From Pholiota molesta (Eukaryota > Basidiomycota > Agaricomycetes > Agaricales > Strophariaceae), in assembly GCA_014925825.1 (NCBI GenBank), contig JACGCK010000192.1, positions 20,761-84,760 of the forward strand: a stretch of 64,000 bases of DNA, given 5' to 3'. The notes below the pieces were generated by a model. The model worked only from the letters and a program-made list of their open reading frames with translations. It was not told the origin of the DNA and made no database searches. Positions 1 to 10,523 of this stretch are shown piece after piece. Within the stretch, counting starts at the first letter, position 1. Each line of letters begins with the position of its first letter. The position numbers and the translations under genes were made by a program.

Positions 1-1045
1 CAATGACACGGATCTGAATAGTGGCGGCGGAAATAGAGGCTGATCTCTCTCGAACTGCGGATCGCGGACGTGGCTGGCTGGTTTCCTTTATTCTGTTCAT
101 ATACTCTGTCCGTGCCCGTTTTCCCTCACTATCGCTCAATGTCCAGTCTGGAGTCGGAGCGCTGGAGAGGATGGTTCAAAAGCTTCGCACGTCCTCCGTG
201 GATGGCTCGACTGCATTGCGAACCTGGCGAAGTGGCTGGCCCTGCTTCAATAGCATGGATGCCAATTTTTTTGGCGTTGGTCTGATCCTATGGGTTGGCC
301 GAGAGAGAGAGCTCTTTATTTCTTCCTTTGTTTCTGTTTTTTTCTTCTTTTCTTTTCGTCTTGTGTTTATTTGGTACTGGGCCGCTATGCTCTTCTCGTC
401 ATTGTTCCTTGACGATGTGGGCCTCTCTAAACATTTCTAGTCGCCCATCTATCCTACTGTCTGGCTATCCTCAATCATGCGCAAGTTCGGTGACCAGTCG
501 GAGACGCTCTCGAATGCTTCTTCTTTCGTGGAGGCAGAATGACGATGTGGCGAACTGTGCATCCCTAGTTCACGCCCTGCTTCCTTTCTCCGTCATTCTC
601 TCTTCATTGCTACGCAATCCCACAACCTCTTCCGGAATCATCCTCCAGAGGCAGATTCGTGCTTGAATTATATATGTCTGGCGTGAAACAGTCAACCTCA
701 ATTTGGAGTTGGCGAGATGGCTGGCCATTGTGCAATAATCACAGGATCTGACTCTGTTGTGTGGGTTCTGGGTTGGCGAAATGGGCGGTGTTTTCTGATC
801 TCTTATTTTATTTATTTATTGTGCTCGTTCCTATGCCCCCCTGCACGTCGCCCGTGATAGGGTGACCCACATGAAATTACCGATATGAAGGACTTCAGAG
901 GGAGGAGCGCTGGGGCTATGATGACCGTGTATCTGGTGCCGTGGCGCATTGTGCATTTGCGTATACGTATGCATCCTCGGCAGTTTTGCTGTGAGATTTG
1001 GCCTTTTAGCCAGCAGTGTAGCGGCCAGATAATAGATATGACCAG
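1..1045. repeat. Diverged direct repeat, copy A
   Basis: This stretch resembles 2029-2525. Both copies carry AATGACACGGAT near one end, then GCTGATCTCTCTCGAA, a block on GTCCAGTCTG with a following GGATGG and AAAGCTT, then GATATGAAGGA with TTCAGAGG and TTTTAGCCAGCA at the far end. Copy A is longer, with extra DNA in the middle. No coding sequence is convincing. It may be a relic of an unknown repeat family. Confidence 0.5.
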
Positions 1046-1456
1046 TAGGTGGTCCTTAACGCTCCTCTCTATTCCTCTTATTGGGTCTTGCCGCGTGAGT
1101 GCCATTTGACAGTGCCACTCGACTTTTCGTTCCGTCGTAAGACGTCGTTTTCTCCATCTATGTACGTGATTCGTCGATTTTCATGTGCTTTAAACAGGGA
1201 AATTATCATTCAATTCTGATTGTCGTGCTGAGAGTGCACATGGAAATTCTAACACACGTTTTCCGATGTAACAATTGTTTTATGTTTCGCACCTTATATC
1301 GTATGAAAACTATTCACCTATATATGAGCCCCTGCCTTATGATTTGGCCTGTGCATGTAGGTCGAACTTTGACCTTTTTTTTATGGCCATCTTACATTCA
1401 GGAAAACCGTGGGAACAGCGGCGTATCAACGTGCTCGCGTTTGCCGTTTGCTGCTT

Positions 1457-1510
1457 GCCTCTTCTCCTCTTGCTCATTGCTTGGCCTCTTCTCCTCTTGC
1501 TCATTACTTG
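1457..1510. repeat. 27-bp tandem repeat, two units
   Basis: Two adjacent 27-bp units (1457-1483 and 1484-1510) differ at one base and begin GCCTCTTCTCCTCTTGC. No gene is evident around them; 1046-2028 is otherwise featureless to me. Confidence 0.7.
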
Positions 1511-2028
1511 GAATCACGCCAATGCTGAACCAGTCCCTCTCATCTCGTCGCTGGCAGCCGAACGTACAGACTATCGCAAATCCTGATTCCGGACGTCCTT
1601 ACTTGATTGAGCTGACCGCCGACCGATGACTTTGGACGTGCCGACACATGCCACGGGGCAGCAGGCATTGTGGAAAGAGCAAGGGGTAGGGGGCAAGGCT
1701 AGTGGTTGGTCCTGCGGTGAGTTGGAGTACGATGCAGCTCGGAGACGACATCTCCTTCTGTGCGGGGTGGTCCTGTGGGTGCGCGGGGGTGATCAGTGTG
1801 TCCTGACCCCTCTGGCGATTTGCCCACTGACAACGAGAAGAAGCGACCACGGATCGCCGATGGGCGATGTGCCCAAACTTCTAGCGTGCTTTGTTCGTGT
1901 TCTCCTTCCTCTGCCTATTCTCACCTCACGGACGTCCCCCTTTATCCATTATTGATATGTGTATCGCGTCATGTCTCTGCTTGAGACTTGACAGCATCAT
2001 TGGGACTGGCTTTTTGAATCGCCCAGTG

Positions 2029-2525
2029 CCAATGACACGGATTTGATATTTAGTTGTCATCGAGGATAAACGCTGATCTCTCTCGAAGACTGGCTGATTT
2101 CCCTCATTCTGTTCATGTACTCTCTGTGCCCATCTATCCTCGTTCAAGGTCCAGTCTGAAGTTGGAGTTCTGGAAAGGATGGGTCCAAAGCTTTAAATAT
2201 CAGCTCGACTACGTCGCTAGGCTAGTGGCTAGCCCTGCTTCAATGGCACGGATATCAGTTCTTTTGGCGTTGGTATGATTTTACGGATTGGGCGAGAGCA
2301 AGAGCTATTTCTTTCTTTCTTTCTTTCTGTTTTGTTTTCATCCGATATGGGCCAACAGGAGCTTCCGATATGAAGGAATTCAGAGGAGCGCTGCTGCTAT
2401 GCTGACCTTGGATCCGGTGCCAAGCGCGCTGTGCATCTGCATATGCGCATATTTGCTCGATGGGTTTGAGGGTTGATCTGGCTTTTTAGCCAGCACCGTA
2501 GCAAGGCCAGATATATATCGTATAG
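2029..2525. repeat. Diverged direct repeat, copy B
   Basis: Second copy of the sequence at 1-1045, shorter, with a TTTC microsatellite near 2310. It lies next to the 3' end of the F-box gene on the minus strand. Confidence 0.5.
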
Positions 2526-2611
2526 CTGTTCTAAAATGCTTATCTCCATTCCTCATTGAATTATCATTACGAATTCGATTAATTACAGCATCCGTCGAAG
2601 AATTCGAATAT

Positions 2612-3946
2612 CTAGCGATTACTCGGCCTGGCCTGCCGCCAGATGAGTGGCCGAATCGCGTCGAGGGTGTTATATTGAACATCTTTGTCCTTCGTATAAG
2701 ACACCGTCAAGATTCCCTTCAAGATTCCCTTTCGGTCCCATTGTGCCAACTCTTTCTCCACAATGCCCAAGTCCAAACCTTCCGGAATGTGTAAATCGAG
2801 CAGTTTGATCCCAACAAATTGTTCTCCTGCTATAATTCTGGCAAACACCGCAGGAACATAGAGAACAAATATTCGCATGGTTCGGTTTTGCTATGTTTTT
2901 CTGGTCCCCAAGGTAATGCATGTATAGTTAATTTCTCTAGCATAGAGTAAGGGTTAAGCGAGATGAGGGAGCTGCAGACCGTGGGCATGTTCCATGTTCT
3001 GAGAAAAAGGGAGTGGAGATTGACTAATGGGCCGAGGTCTATTTGTGTCTCTAGATCTGTGACATACAACCAATTTCACTATCAATATGCAAAGTAAAGT
3101 AAACGAAGAGCACGTACCTCTGCTTTCTGAAAGCTCATTTAGACCAGCATCATAGCTTATTCCGATACTCAAATGCTTCAGAGTATCCGAAACTTCCTTG
3201 AGGAATGAGTTCAGCGCGCTCATCGATCCCCAGCTGGTACCGCGATCTGGGCGGAACATCCGAAGGTCGAGCGTCTCCAGGATAAAACAAGTTCCGTCAA
3301 GTTTCTTCAGCCACTCAAACAGCTCTTCCGAAGCGACCAGCCTCAAACGAAGGGTCCGAAGATTGCGGAAAACGTATCCGGGTATGGAGGAAGGGAGGGT
3401 GATGGGGCAAGTAGCATCGGTGTACAACGCGAGGGAGTGAAGATTGGGAAAGGACGTGACAAGACGCCACGCATCGGCATCGAAGTTGTACCACAAGAAG
3501 TCGAAAGAAAAATCATGGATATTAGAGAGAATCTGGGCGTTCCAGGATATTGTTTCTGATCGAAGAGTGTGGATATATGTCAGTTGTGAAAGCCTCTTCG
3601 AAGGCGCCAAAATTTTAACCAAATCATCGACCAGCTCCTGAGTAGCGACTACAAAGATGACGTATTGGATAGCGGGGAGGATAGTGCAGTGCTCGGAGTG
3701 AGCGAGGACAAGAAACGAGCGGGCATTTTCTTTGAGCAAGCGGCCCCTTCCGTAGATTTCTGTGAGTAACGTCTGGCGGAACAGGTGATATCGCGGTGCA
3801 TGGACCCATGCGCGGCTTACAAGGCTAACAGAATAGAGAGTGGCATGATCGTCGTGTAGGAAGTCCAAGATCCTTTCCAGGATCTCCTGAGGCGTATCGG
3901 AAATGCTTGTTGCCGCAATTGTCATGTGTAGTTGGTGATGGTTCAT
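2612..3946 (-). CDS. F-box protein with leucine-rich-like region, late frameshift
   Basis: The first exon (3118-3946) encodes an N-terminal F-box at about residues 18-60 (SDTPQEILERILDFLHDD, then VSLVSRAWV), so the protein probably links substrates to an SCF ubiquitin ligase through Skp1. The rest has irregular leucine-rich segments typical of agaricomycete F-box proteins. A 61-nt GT-AG intron (3057-3117) joins it in frame to a second exon from 3056. That frame stops at 2830 after 351 residues, while a good continuation (IAGEQFVGIKLLDLHIPEGL) runs in another frame to 2612. One missing base near 2832 would reconnect them, so the gene has either lost about 70 C-terminal residues or decayed. A relic of the same family lies at 17050-17830. 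Confidence 0.7.
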
Positions 3947-5127
3947 GAAAGTGAGATCTTGAGAGGATAAGATACCGCCATCCGTTTTACATCGACGCTG
4001 CTCAGTTTCTCATGCATGTGATCAGGTAACCAATCAGTTCTATTTCTACCGACATTCACTGACGGGACGGTGGTAATGCGCTTGCGGTGGGCCCTGGGCA
4101 AGCCCTTAGGCCTTGAATCTGGCCTTGAATCTACATGCAAGATGACCCATTCACCTTTGTCCACCATACCAACCAACATCCGTCAACATCAAGGTCTCTT
4201 CCGGCCTGCATCATTTAAATTCTTTCCCATCACCGAGGAATAATATGTGCGACATCGGATTGAAGCCTATGTGCGACGGCCTGAGAGTAGCGGATATACA
4301 CTAGACACCCATCTCCAAAAGGACTTAACGATAGCCATGTAGGACCGATAGGCTCTGCATATTTGGGTGGGGACGCGGCGCAGCCAAAGAATGTGTCGAG
4401 GTCTGCAATGTCAGTATCATGTACATCAGAGGGCTGTGATATGTGTAACTGGTACCTAACCGGGGTATATGGGTGAACAAAACAAGAAGTGCATGAGTAA
4501 CACGAGGGCTTACGCAGGCGTTGCAGCCAACAGTGATCAGAGTTTGGGGCATAGGAAAGCAGAGGCGACGATTTACGGCTCAGAAGAGACGGATGGAGCT
4601 AGTATGCACTTTCTATACCAGGTTTGGGTAAAATTTTACCGTCAGTAATGCGTAGAACATTTTCATGAAAACGCACGAGTATGAAAATTGCAAACATCCA
4701 AGCCAACATACATACATCCGCATCTACACGCTTGACCGGGGGGGGCGTGTAGGCAGGCTTTTCACGTCATCTTAGGGAAAGGATCAAATTTCTCTCTTGT
4801 AGGGTTTCAGTAGTCTGGTGGGTGGGCAACATGTGTAGACACGCAAGGCCCCTGTCGCAAGGTGTCGACAAGAAAGGTGTGAGATCGCTGGAGGTTGGAG
4901 AACAGGCGGGCGAGTGATTGAAGTTAAACGGATGGAAACATCAATCATTACACACTATGAGAATGGCTATGTGGAAGAGGTCAACGTTCAACGATAGAAG
5001 GGGCATAGAAGTCAGTGCGCAAGTGTGTTGACACCGGAATAAACGCGGAACAATCTTCAAATTATCGCGGGAATAATCAATGTGCCTCCCCCGGACGAAG
5101 TTGCATACTTGCCTTTCTCATTATCAG
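3947..5127. other. Intergenic, no gene seen
   Basis: Upstream of the minus-strand F-box gene. Only short overlapping ORFs with atypical composition occur. A G-run is present near 4739. I see no RNA gene or mobile element here. Confidence 0.5.
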
Positions 5128-5748
5128 TAGTCCAACTCAATTGCAGTTTTATTTTATTTTGCCCGTAGCAACAACGTAGCAACGTGCAATTTATGAAGTG
5201 TTGGCCGATTTTGAGTGAGCAAGCCATCATCACTGAGTTTCAAACTCGGCATCTCTGCCGCACCGCGTCTTGAACGCGCAACGCGCCTGCGCGTGATGCG
5301 CGACCTCAAGTCCCCTAATTTTTGTTTAATCGGACACAAACGCGTCGTTTGCGACGTACCCAGAGTACCTGGGCACGATGATGTGGCACCAGAACGACAT
5401 GGGCCACTTGCGCACGGCGATGGCGAAGAACCAGAGCAGGCGCAGTAGAGCACGCCTGGGCTGAAGAGGCGGCGAGGGCCGACGGCGCCCCAGAGGACAG
5501 AAGCAGAGGCAAAGGTGGTCGAGACAGGGCAGCTGAAGCCTTGCTCCTGACCGGGCGTCGATGTTATTGAGCATCCAGTCGCATTGGAGCTGCGCGCGCG
5601 GCGTTTAGCGCTCAACGCGCGTCGCTTACAAATGTGGCGGGGATTTAATTCACTCAATGCCGCGATACTCGGCCGTCATAGTTGCCATCAAAGCGCCATG
5701 CGGTTCCCTCTCACAAAAAAAAAATAAAACTGCAATTGAGTTGGACTA
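5128..5748. mobile_element. TA-flanked inverted-repeat transposon, non-autonomous
   Basis: The ends are inverted copies of each other: the left starts GTCCAACTCAATTGCAG at 5130 and the right ends CTGCAATTGAGTTGGAC at 5746. The match continues into a TTTTATTTT-type run for roughly 28 bp. Both ends are bordered by TA, as for Tc1/mariner-like elements. The interior is GC-rich and unlike its flanks. A 167-codon minus-strand frame inside shows no DDE transposase motif I recognise. I read it as a roughly 620-bp non-autonomous element, probably Tc1/mariner-related from its TA duplication. Confidence 0.75.
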
Positions 5749-7554
5749 GTTTCTGCATGGTTTCCAGCACTTCACTGTGTGTCTTGACAAATTTGATTAC
5801 TGGATGGCTGTAGACCTGGGATTGGAACAACAATGCAAGTTTTACTGGCACACTGCAATGACGCGTCTGTATTATCGGCAGCCTGCCATATACATCGCGA
5901 TAGTTTTTTTTTTTCGCCTCAACAGTTTCGAGGTACAGTGTAATCTTTTGAGACATATATGTATCTTCCGACGTCGGTGTAGAGTGCAAGATCCAAAGAA
6001 TTGGGGGCGAAATGACTTGGGATATGAGCACTTTCTGTGGTTGCTTGACTGTTGCAGTAGTAGATACGCATTAGTCGGCATGACTTTATTGGCCCATTCA
6101 ACTCAGTTCCATTTTCGTTGATGTCACTAGCAATCCTAGTACAGCGGCTTTGAGTGACAAAAAAAATTGCGACTTATTTAAGCAGCGAGAGTACCAGGCA
6201 GAAGAGGAAGATCCCACTTCACAAGCTCAAATTTATGGACGATGGCACTTACCCTCAGTAAAACCGCAAAATCGGGTAAATGTCCGGTGAAAGTCTGGGA
6301 AAAGTCAAGTGAATGTCAAACCTGACACATTTTGCATATTTTTTACCACAGCCTGACATTTATTCAGAAAAATGTCAGAGAATTGTCGTGCTTGATAATT
6401 AGTGTTTGCTCCGAAAGGGTTTAGGGTTATTCAGATAGTCCAGTAGATATCCAGTCAAATTCGAGCTCATGTCTAATCAATGTCCAATTAGAGTCACTCA
6501 CCAAGTCAAGTCAAAGTCGAGTGCATGTCAAAGCTTTCAGGTTGATATCACACTAATTTTCTTACTGATTCAAGAACGAGTGAAGCAAAATTATAACAGT
6601 TTATTAGTACTAAAGTTAAGATGAGCTACAGCCTAAGTACGAGGCACGAGAAAGTGGGTTAGTGGAACAGATGGGCGAATCTTCGGATGCACGCCGACTG
6701 GAGGCCCGTTGTCGTCGTCGTCGTTGGTAAGTGGAACAGATGGGCGGATCGCGCCGAGCCGTCCGCATCGTCGTTCATGGCACTATCCCACAGGCCCTCC
6801 GCGCCCTCGTCTGTATGCCGCGCAAAAAGGCACTGCACGTCGACTTCAGGTGAGTAGTTCCTGCACAGTCGAATTGGTGCCGCACTCACTGACGCCCTCC
6901 CGCACAGGTCTCCTTCCTCGTCGTCATTCTGGGTCCGGTAGGCTGCATCTGGTCCTCGCGTTGCTGACAGTTGCTCTCGTCTCAATGCCCTCGTGAATCG
7001 AACCGCTCTCGTCCAAGCCACGCTGTGAGTTGTCCAGCGTCGCCGTGTCGTTGCGCGCTATGCTATGGTGTCCGTATATCGCCCATACCATTCGTAGTGT
7101 CGTTGTGCCGACGGTGTGCCTAGTTTGCTGTCTGAGCGTGACATTGAGAGGAGGGGAGATGGGACAGTGAGATCCACACACCTAGGATGTGCGCGCTGAT
7201 CGGGTGCGTCCACAGGTGGCCACTGGATGGTTGGAGGGCGGCGCGTCGAGGTCGAGGTGGTGTGTTGATGGTCGAAGCACTCAAGACACATTGCTCGAGT
7301 CATCCGAGGTAGTGTCGCGACTCGCTCTAGTGTATGCACTAAGTCTTAAGCAACTGAATGAAACTTACATACCAGTTCTCCTTGCTTGGCCCTTCAACTT
7401 GTGTTGTGACATTGCGCTTTAGAGGACTGGGTGGCATTGGGGAAAGGAAGGCTGTTAGGAGCTGGGAGTTCGACCGTATAAAGACACAACCATCGACCAC
7501 AAGACGACATTCAAGTCCATGGTGGTGGAACTTAGAGAACTTTCCTAAGTTCAA
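5749..7554. other. Intergenic flank with TGTCA/TGACA-rich stretch
   Basis: No convincing gene. Bases 6280-6560 are dense in TGTCA, AGTCAA and their complements, loosely resembling 13800-13960 on the far side of the helicase transposon. This may be older repeat DNA into which the transposon landed. A short GTC microsatellite sits near 6711-6725. Confidence 0.4.
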
Positions 7555-7563
7555 AGTTATAGC

Positions 7564-7769
7564 CAGGCTCCTATAACCAGCCTGTCGTATCATGAAAATC
7601 CTTATCTAATCTAATCTAAGAACAAATACGACACAACTGTACTTTGGAAGGATAACATGATAGACAGGCTGGCAAACTTTGGATTCGGTGATCCCGGGCA
7701 TACCTTGTAACGCATAACACGGGGCTCTTGAAATTAAGCAAAGTTTCATTACATTTTTATGTGTCATCA
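7564..7769 (+). repeat. Left 206-bp terminal inverted repeat
   Basis: Reverse complement of 13495-13700 over all 206 positions. It starts CAGGCTCCTATAACC. A smaller inverted repeat is nested inside: CCAGCCTGTC near 7578 and GACAGGCTGG at 7663-7672. The helicase start codon lies 84 bp inside the inner edge, so the repeat probably holds that gene's promoter. Confidence 0.93.
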
Positions 7770-7852
7770 TAAGTCAGCAGACATTTGCAACATGAGTGAC
7801 TTTGGAGTGACATCCCAAACAAGACGTCGCGTAAAGCATTCATTTACCAAAA

Positions 7853-10523
7853 ATGGCCGAAGATCTATCGACTCCCATCTCTCCTCAGCGTCGTGAATGG
7901 TCTATCAAAGAAATACGGGATCTAGTTCAAAGGAAATTCAGAAAGCGAGCCTGTTGGATGCAAATCAAGATAGCATTGGCTATAAGAGCAGGCAAAGACG
8001 TGGTGGCATGTGCAAGGACAGGAGCAGGCAAAACTCTTTCATTCTACATTGCTCTGCTTATGGACATCGAAGATGGACTAGACAAGATGATCATTCTCGT
8101 CACCCCACTGAACCTCCTGGGCAAGCAAAATGTGGCTGGTCTTGAAAAAGCGGGCCTTCCTGCAATCGCCGTCAGTGCTGAGAATGCGAGCACAAAGACA
8201 TTCAAAGTAAGTCAAAGTTTATACTAAAATGACGACGAGAGAGCTAACATACCCTCAGGATATTGAAGATAAATTGTATCGTGTTGTGGTCATCAACCCG
8301 GAGATCCTAATGACACACCCAGAAGTTAGCAAGCTTTGGAAATGGCCATTAGTAACAAGACGTATCTCGTACTTTGTTTTCGACGAAGCGCACTGTATCG
8401 TGACATGGGGAAAGTTTCGTGAGCAATACACAAAGCTTGGGGATCTCCGGTATCTTATCCCTGAAGACATACCATTTTTTGTTGCGTCAGCAACTCTCCC
8501 GCCTGCAATACTCCTCGAGATTCTCAAACTACTCCATCTACGCACAGATAATATGGCATATATCATGCGATCCAATGACAGGCCGGAGATCCGAATCATG
8601 GTCCAAGGCATGGTCTTTCCTGCAAACAGCTATAAGGATCTGGATTTTCTGATACCAGAAGGTTACGCACTAACGGACGATCCCATACCGGCATTCCTTG
8701 TCTTCTTCGATAACACCAAGGAGGCTGAAGCAGCCTGCAGACACCTAGAGAAGCGGCTTCCTGGATCTCTCAAATCAAAGGTTAGATATTTCCACTCAAT
8801 GATGACTTCAAACTATAGAGAAGAAGAGCTTACCAAAATGGAAGACGGCACCACATGGGGGCTCTGTTGCACAGATGCCTTTGGTATGGTGAGTTGTCAG
8901 TGTTTCAAACCACAATCCTGGTATAAAACCCACTTATGCATGATTAGGGAATGGATATATCCAATATCCAGGTCGTCGTACAGTGGAAGGCCCCATCCGA
9001 CCTATCAACGTTGTGGCAACGCTTTGGTTGCGCTGCTCGAGGAGCCGGCCAGGAAGGTGTCGGGATCTTGATTGTACCGAGCACGGATATCTATGAAAAC
9101 CGAGTTAGAAAGGCAGATAAAGCTGCAAAGAGAAAGGAGAAAGCTCAAGAGGGGATCGGAACAAAACGAAAAGCAACACGCACCGATGTCCGCCCTGCCA
9201 AACGACGTGCTCTCGCCGATGAGTCCAATCAGAATAGGGCACCTCAAGCAGACGCTGCACAGGATGGTCCAAGTAATATCTTCGAAGGCGATTCGGATAT
9301 GGATTCGGACAACGAGGAAGTCGAACAACCTCGACCCGTTATTGTTGAGGCGTACGTTGATCTTGCTGAGCGGCAACTGCAGTATGCAAAAGAGGGTCAG
9401 ACGACGGCCCAGGAAAAGAAGAAGGTTACCAAGAGGAACGAAGTCGAAGTCGGATCAGCGTTGGACGACTTCATTAACGCAGGTCCCTTGGGTTTCAAAT
9501 GTCGACGTGTTCCTCCAAGATTGTATTTCCGAAACGACAAAGATCGTGAGTGCAGGTTATAGATTGGCGCAGAGTAAACACTGATTCTATAATTCTCACG
9601 CGTCAGCTTGCAATGATCATCTACATTGCGACGAACTTACAACAAACGGCTGCTCGCGTTGCTCACCTCGACATTCCTGGGTTTGCTGTGACCTCTGTAC
9701 TCCCGAAAAGTTCGACAAATACCGCCTTACAGCAGCAAAATCAGTGCGAGGAACAGGAAAATCAAGACTCAAGATGTCCAATGCCATGATAGGCGATCCC
9801 AAAGCCCTCCGGATAGCGTTGTTACGATGGCGCATCGACAAGGCCACTCTCAAATTTGGCGCCGTTATCGTACGAACGCACGGTAGCAAGTTATTCATTT
9901 CCGACGGCATGTTAGATCGACTCATTTGTTGCGCACAATGCCAGAAGCTTCAAGACATTGCCTCAATTGTGAAAGAAACGAGCTGGAAAACAGATAGGGC
10001 TCAAGAGTACGGCCCATCACTGCTCCAGCTCCTCTTTTCATACTTTCCTCTCCCACTGCCACCGCCGCCGCCACCACTGCCACTGCCAATGCCAGCCTTC
10101 ATCGAGCCCGTTGCAGCTTTGAGAGGATCAACAAGCACGATCTCGAACGCGAGCCAGCCTGTTCCTAAGCCTCAACGTAAATCAACTCGGACGTGCTCGA
10201 AGTGCCAACAGGAAGGCCACATAAGTGCGTAGTGAATTTTTTTATTCCATTCATGATCTAATTTTCTCCATATTGAAGGTTCCAATCGTAACTGTCCATG
10301 GAAACTCGAACAATTGCGGCGCGAGCGATCACGAATCGAAACCGGCCAGAACGATGAGAATGCTGCGCCCATACCAAGCCGACCAGATCAACGCCAGTCG
10401 ATGTTATACCCCCAAGCATTTGCTGCCCACCCATTGGCGCCCTCCGCTACACAAACTATTTCTGCCTCTACGACACATGTTCAGATCGTTTCGCAGCCAG
10501 CAGCAAGTTCTTCACGTGTCTAG
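7853..10523 (+). CDS. RecQ-like superfamily-2 DNA helicase with C-terminal zinc modules
   Basis: Exons 7853-8206, 8259-8888, 8948-9545, 9607-10224 and 10279-10523 give 2445 nt and 814 aa, all introns GT-AG. Motif I is ARTGAGKT (about residues 54-61), motif II DEAH (160-163) followed by the RecQ-type CIVTWGKF loop, motif III SAT (195-197), and motif V TDAFGMGMDIS (about 323-333). Motif VI reads QRFGCAARG (352-360), departing from the usual QRxGRAGR although R359 remains. A Cys/His cluster (CNDHLHCDE, CSRC, CCDLC) follows, as in RecQ zinc-binding domains. After a Pro-rich stretch a knuckle-like CSKCQQEGH motif lies near residue 723. It should unwind DNA in an ATP-dependent 3'-5' manner. Inside a transposon it may help excision, replication or repair; that role is inferred. 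Its last 12 nt overlap the DUF6589 gene. Confidence 0.88.

Noticed and set aside
5154..5657. A 167-codon minus-strand frame inside the TA-flanked element, as a transposase
   Set aside because: No DDE/D motif or known domain, Ser/Arg-rich composition typical of a chance frame in GC-rich DNA, and it ends in the inverted repeat.
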